Source: Cerioporus squamosus
Lineage: Eukaryota; Basidiomycota; Agaricomycetes; Polyporales; Polyporaceae
NCBI GenBank assembly: GCA_022592435.1
Contig: JABYQS010000105.1
Location: 1-64,000, forward strand
Direction: 5' to 3'
DNA length: 64,000 nt
The notes below the pieces were generated by a model. It worked only from the letters and a program-made list of their open reading frames with translations. It had not been told where the DNA came from and searched no databases. How positions within the stretch are numbered: position 1 is the stretch's first letter; each line of letters opens with the position of its first letter. This document shows, piece after piece, positions 59,937 to 64,000 of the stretch. The translations under genes and the position numbers were made by a program.

Positions 59937-61006
59937 CCTGAAGAACAAGAATAAGCAGGAGCAGGAGCTCGGGCAGGACAGGCGGTGTGAGGAGGGATCC
60001 CTGAACTTCTTTCCGTGCTTCTTGCTCGAATATATGTAGTGCGCCATCCGCACCTCGAGCACGCGCTAGCGAGGAGACCGAGGTCGATGGGCGATGGGAA
60101 CCCGCATACCCCAGATAGACATGGATGCATACGGGTGGTGGTGTGCTTCCGAGTGCGGTGGAGGGGGTGACGGACCGCCGTGCTGCGACACCAGTCTGGC
60201 CGCATGGCTCGTTGCAAACCTTCGTTACAGAAGCCCCATCAGCATGGACAAACACCGGGCGATCGAAGGGTCCTCGATCTCACCGGCGCGGATCTGGTAT
60301 AGTCGAAAGATATGCGTCTCTTTGATGACATCGCGGGAGTGCGTCCTGATTGGTTATGCATATATTCGCGTTTTCATGTGGTTCGTTGTGTTATAATCAT
60401 CGCCCCTCCGGGCACACCTGGTCACGGCGGTTTGTACGGGCGTCGCACTCGGGTGGAGCAGTGAAGGCGAGCCGTGGATGCTCCGCACGAAATGGGCAGC
60501 TCATGTATTGATGACAGTACTTATCGTAAGGCGGTATATACAACGGTCGGGTAGATACTAACTATGGAGCGACTACTGGGACGGACGAATTGGCGGGCGG
60601 AACACTCTGAATGTTGGTGAACGACGAAGGCGGACGTTGATGCAGAGGTAGTTAGCGAAGGATGATGGCGGGCCAGCTGAGATGTGACTTAGCTGGTATG
60701 GCAGCGTCGCGGGTGTAATTGAAGTGAGGAGCGCGAGAGTCGTCCGACTTTTGCTCGTGATGGATATAATTGAGTGATCAGACAATGCGGGGTTGGAATG
60801 TAGCGCGGTCATACCGATAATTCGTTCTGTGCAAGCCGTCACGTCAGGGTTTACAGGAGGGATAAGTCGCAAGAAAAGGTGCTACGGATCGGGAGCATGA
60901 TACTGTCTTCGGTCTAGATACGTCGGTCGCTGCGTTCAGCGACGGCTTTTGTCTTCGCTCTGCGTCAACTCTCGCGCGTTCCCTATGCCTTCTTTGGCGT
61001 CGCCCA
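59937..61006. other. Intergenic, no gene seen
   Basis: Promoter region of the ferric reductase and 3' flank of the small gene. The ORF at 60573-60872 (minus) has no coding features. Confidence 0.45.
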
Positions 61007-61590
61007 TCAGACGTTGAATGGTATGGGGAGGTAGAAGCTGCGGAGGGTGAGCCCCCATCGCTTCCATAGCGCGAATGCGAGCCTGAAGACGGCAAAGACA
61101 GCGAGGTCAGTTGACGATGGCAACGGAGGAGGGGGGGGGGGAAGAGGAGGGATTCGCACCAGTCTTGGACGTGCGACCGGACGGGGTAGTTGGCGACGAG
61201 GTCGTTCTGATTGGAGTGAGCGGGACGAGGACGAGTACGACGCGGGAAAGAACTCACCGGGTTATACAGGAACGCGTGCCTGTCGACGGCAGCAAGCGCG
61301 CCGGTGGGTCGCAAGGCGGCGGAGACGTTCGGAATAGCGGCAAAGCCGATGTTGATCAGGACCTGCGAGAGATGAACGAGGCTGTGAGGACGATTGGACT
61401 GCGTCAACGTACCGTGCGGAGTTCCCCATAACCGAATTCCCAGCGATCGGCGGCATCCGTGGCGAAGATCGACGCGAGGACCTGTATCCGCAGCGAAGTC
61501 AGGCGACAGTAACAGCGCTGACGACGACGACGACGGGAGAGGGCAACGTACCATGAAGTCTTGCCAAGTGATCGTGATACGGGCGGCCAT
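61007..61590 (-). CDS. Small unknown protein, five exons
   Basis: Exons 61552-61590, 61413-61481, 61258-61362, 61160-61206 and 61007-61082 join in phase with consensus splice sites and no lesions, giving 111 residues from ATG 61590. The protein begins MAARITITWQDFMVLASIF, has WEFGYGELRTVLINIGFAAI and SAALRPTGALAAVDRHAFLY, and ends LTLRSFYLPIPFNV. One or two amphipathic or weakly hydrophobic helices are likely; there is no clear signal peptide. I do not recognise the family. The regular intron pattern and clean phases argue that it is real and conserved. Confidence 0.72.
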
Positions 61591-61709
61591 AGCGAGGGCG
61601 AAGATCGTGCGAGGCAAAGGCGAGGATCGGGGGAGCGAGCGGGGCGCGATGGCGGTGAGGAACGAAGGACGTGGGCGCCGGCCTTCCAAATGAGGCAACG
61701 CCGCCGGCA

Positions 61710-62294
61710 TCATATACCGTGCGGGCGCCTAACAAATGGCGGCGGCGGGATGCGACTTGCTCGCAGCCTGTGTCCGTCGCGGCTCGTCTTCTTGCAAGTG
61801 GGCGTGTTCGTGATGATCGCGAACAGGTCGAACGTCGTCGGCGTGTCCATAGCGATGTCGTCGAAATTCTCCGCGGTGGGGGTGAAGCGTTCGTCAAATG
61901 ACATGGGTGAGCAAAGGTTCCGCGACAGAGCGTGTTGGAAGAGGTCTGCGACGAGGTGTGTAGGTGACTCGTCCGACTGGACCGCCTTGGTGAGTAGCTT
62001 GTCGACAAGCGGGCGCGGAAGCCCCGACGGCGGCTCTGAGGTATGGTTCGGCTTCCTCGAGGTCGCGGTTGCTGTCGAGTCGTCGCGAATGCGCGTCCTG
62101 GGCTCAGCGTGAGACGTAGAGTGACCGCACTTCGATCCGGGGTCATCCTCGTCGTCCGAATTGGCAGCAGACAGGCCGAGGTTGACTCTGATTTGTTCTC
62201 TAGGGGTACGGACGCAGGCAGTGGCTGCAGCGTCTCGAAGGTGGGCAGTTGATCGGGAGCACGGGCAGAGCCAAGGTCGACGCTGTTGTTGCAA
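61710..62294 (-). CDS. Possible MA3-like (eIF4G-type) gene fragment
   Basis: A minus-strand frame ends at 61710. Its best part reads PRPLVDKLLTKAVQSDES, PTHLVADLFQHALSRNLCSP and ENFDDIAMDTPTTFDLFAI, a helical pattern reminiscent of MA3 domains of eIF4G-like translation factors. After DLFAI the sequence becomes TNTPTCKKTSRDGH and loses that character, possibly reading into an intron or across a break. Upstream, another frame (LGSARAPDQLPTFETLQPL) may belong to it, with a one-base shift. No start or complete domain can be defined. It may be a partial gene or a chance resemblance. Confidence 0.35.
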   Translation of the reverse strand: MQQQRRPWLCPCSRSTAHLRDAAATACVRTPREQIRVNLGLSAANSDDEDDPGSKCGHSTSHAEPRTRIRDDSTATATSRKPNHTSEPPSGLPRPLVDKLLTKAVQSDESPTHLVADLFQHALSRNLCSPMSFDERFTPTAENFDDIAMDTPTTFDLFAIITNTPTCKKTSRDGHRLRASRIPPPPFVRRPHGI

Positions 62295-62500
62295 TTCGGT
62301 GGGCGACTCGACTTGCTAGACGGGACCTCAGCCGCAAGGTCGGCATTGCTGCTGAGAACGGAGGACAGCGTGCGCGGATGGTGCTCTATCAACCTTTGGT
62401 CTTGTCGCTCTTCCGGAACATCCAGCGGGGGGCCGAATGCTTGTCAATCTGGCCGAACTTCGACAGGGCACGAGGCTAGGGTGGGGGGCGGAGAGCGAGA

Positions 62501-64000
62501 CTAGCGGCGGCGGTCGAAACGTCGGCACCGACTTGCGTATAGTGGTGCCGGTCCGTCGGTCTTGACGGTCTTCATGAGCTCGCTAATGAGGTAATGGGTC
62601 AGGTTCTCAGTAGACTCCGCCGGAGCAGTGGTTGTCGCAGCAGCGGGAAGCGCAGGCTCGTCTACCTGCATCTCGTTACCCTTGTTCTCGCCAGACGGCG
62701 TTGTCTGCGAGGGTGGCGTGGACGACGGCTTCAGGCTGATAGTCTTGACCGACGAGTAAGGCTGGGAGAGTTGGCACAACTCCTCTGTTATCTTCACGAA
62801 GGCCTCGGGATCGCGGAGCGCGGTGGAGTTACACCCAGAGACGAAGGCGCTGATCTCGACCATGCGGGTACGAGGATGAGAGAAGAAACGCTTGACTTCT
62901 TGGCGCATAACATGCTGCAGAGTGGCCTGGTTCTCGACGACGTGGCGTACGATGATTGCGATGTAGGACTGGATGCGCGTTCCACTCTGGGTGCCGGAAG
63001 AGACCCTCAAGTACTGGAAGAGTAACCCAACACCGTTGCGCTTGACGAAGGATTCGGCGATCTTCTGATCCCGGGTCAAGAGGACGATGAGCCGCAGCAC
63101 GGAGATGAGCTCGTCCTTAGGAAGAGTTGGAACAGCAAGGAGACGCATGCAGAAGTCGAAGAGGGAGTTGCGAGCTTCAGCGTATCGGGGGCCGTGAGCA
63201 ATAGATTCGGGGACGATGGGCTCATTCTCCTTCGGAAGCGAGATGCTACGGGGGGAATCGCCAGACACCAGCAGGGACTCGACGACGAGGAGCTGAGCGG
63301 ACAGCCACTTCGGGATGACAGGCTGTCCGTCTTCTCTAGGGTTCGACAACAGAAGGGACAAGAGGACGTTCATGAGTTTCTCCGCCTCCTTCTCCGCCAT
63401 TTGCGAAGCAGGGGAAGACGGCTCACCGAGTACGAGCGCGAGCAGATGACACCTGACGGAGAGAGGCTGCTCCTGCACGTCGTATGTCGAGGGAGAGAAC
63501 GTCTGAATGTCGTTGATGAGCGCCTTGACCGCTTGCGTACGATAATCACTTGTTGGCCCGACGAAGACGTTCTGGACGTCGAAGACCAGAGAGGGGTGTT
63601 CGTCGGCGAGACTGAGAACACGGCGGCCAATGCCCTCCTTGAGAGGCTCTAGCGCAGCATTCAACTCCTTGGCCCACTCTTCAGCACTCTTTCCAGGAGG
63701 TGCGGGAGACTCTTCCGGGGCAGCAGCGAGTACCGGAACGCTCTCCGGAGCCGCCGATGCATCTTCGTCGGAGGCAGCTGAAGCAGGGTCGCCTGCAGTT
63801 GGCCCCTCAGCTGCACCCTCAACCGGGGCTTGACCTTCAACCGGGGCTTCACCCTCAGCCGGTGCGGCGGCTTGACCTTCGGCAGCAGCGGGTTGAGGTT
63901 CGGGAGCAGCAGGTTGATCTTCGGCAGCCGGCTCTGGATCCGGAGGGAGCGGGTATGGCTGAGCAAGCAAGAGCTCGGTCGCCGCATTGACGTTGTTGCG
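62501..64000 (-). CDS. HUWE1/TOM1-type HECT E3 ligase, internal part only (truncated)
   Basis: The frame enters from the right window edge and runs to a stop at 62501, 500 residues. It starts with the end of a UBA domain (RNNVNAATELLLAQPYPLPP), followed by an Ala/Pro/Glu-rich linker. The conserved region after it has KSAEEWAKELNAALEPLKEG, FSPSTYDVQEQPLSVRCHLL, IPKWLSAQLLVVESLL and ENLTHYLISELMKTVK. This arrangement is that of TOM1/HUWE1 giant ubiquitin ligases. In those proteins roughly 1,900 more residues, including the HECT domain, should follow, but the next 5 kb in this direction holds other genes. Either the gene is truncated here, or an assembly junction lies near 62.5 kb. Confidence 0.82.
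   Translation of the reverse strand, partial: RNNVNAATELLLAQPYPLPPDPEPAAEDQPAAPEPQPAAAEGQAAAPAEGEAPVEGQAPVEGAAEGPTAGDPASAASDEDASAAPESVPVLAAAPEESPAPPGKSAEEWAKELNAALEPLKEGIGRRVLSLADEHPSLVFDVQNVFVGPTSDYRTQAVKALINDIQTFSPSTYDVQEQPLSVRCHLLALVLGEPSSPASQMAEKEAEKLMNVLLSLLLSNPREDGQPVIPKWLSAQLLVVESLLVSGDSPRSISLPKENEPIVPESIAHGPRYAEARNSLFDFCMRLLAVPTLPKDELISVLRLIVLLTRDQKIAESFVKRNGVGLLFQYLRVSSGTQSGTRIQSYIAIIVRHVVENQATLQHVMRQEVKRFFSHPRTRMVEISAFVSGCNSTALRDPEAFVKITEELCQLSQPYSSVKTISLKPSSTPPSQTTPSGENKGNEMQVDEPALPAAATTTAPAESTENLTHYLISELMKTVKTDGPAPLYASRCRRFDRRR

Noticed and set aside
60573..60872. 99-codon minus-strand frame
   Set aside because: No conserved motif, no splice signals, isolated in intergenic DNA.

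Overview
The window is nuclear DNA of a filamentous basidiomycete, most likely an Agaricomycete (polypore or mushroom lineage). The evidence is the very intron-dense genes (introns mostly 46-65 nt, GTNNGN...CTNAY...YAG), the high GC content, and the mix of families: a FunK1 protein kinase, a DUF6535 protein, F-box/LRR-type proteins, a Zn2Cys6 regulator and a Tad1-like LINE. There is no operon structure; genes lie on both strands and are mostly spaced by 0.1-2.7 kb.

Layout. 0.75 kb: tRNA-Glu(CTC). 1-11 kb: a nearly complete non-LTR retrotransposon on the minus strand (32-nt poly(A), 3'UTR hairpin, ORF2 with EN-RT-RNaseH, ORF1 with a zinc knuckle). 11-15.7 kb: two unrecognised reading frames, then gene-poor DNA with a direct repeat, a 14-bp tandem repeat and a purine tract. 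15.8-16.5 kb: tyrosine phosphatase. 16.5-19.2 kb: nothing convincing. 19.2-21.3 kb: pepsin-type aspartic protease. 21.6 kb: tRNA-Asn(GTT) with an intron. 22.3-28.7 kb: Dnf1-type P4-ATPase (lipid flippase). 29.2-29.9 kb: possible decayed gene. 30-31.7 kb: F-box protein. 32.7-34.3 kb: SMP-30/lactonase-like secreted protein. 34.4-35.5 kb: acidic nucleolar-type protein. 35.8-38.3 kb: broken DUF6535 gene. 38.9-41.2 kb: metacaspase. 42.6-44.9 kb: second F-box protein. 45.1-45.5 kb: FunK1 fragment. 47-49.5 kb: FunK1 kinase. 50.2-53.8 kb: Zn2Cys6 regulator. 54.7-56.1 kb: mitochondrial dicarboxylate carrier. 57.2 kb: tRNA-Asp(GTC) with an intron. 57.6-59.9 kb: ferric reductase. 61-61.6 kb: small unknown five-exon gene. 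61.7-64 kb: a possible MA3-like fragment beside a truncated piece of the HUWE1/TOM1 E3 ligase.

The genes are mostly unrelated housekeeping and regulatory functions (membrane lipid asymmetry, iron reduction, mitochondrial transport, ubiquitin ligation, apoptosis-like proteolysis). Exon boundaries were assigned by hand from splice motifs and checked by phase arithmetic. The strongest general observation is that many otherwise well-conserved genes (LINE ORF2, phosphatase, flippase, lactonase, Zn2Cys6 factor, carrier, ferric reductase) each need one or two single-base corrections to stay in frame, almost always one missing base. That looks like residual assembly indels more than real decay, except for the DUF6535 gene, which carries many lesions. 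The most biologically suggestive signals are an in-frame 42-nt intron-like element inside LINE ORF1, a strong hairpin in the LINE 3'UTR, and the abrupt truncation of the TOM1-like gene.
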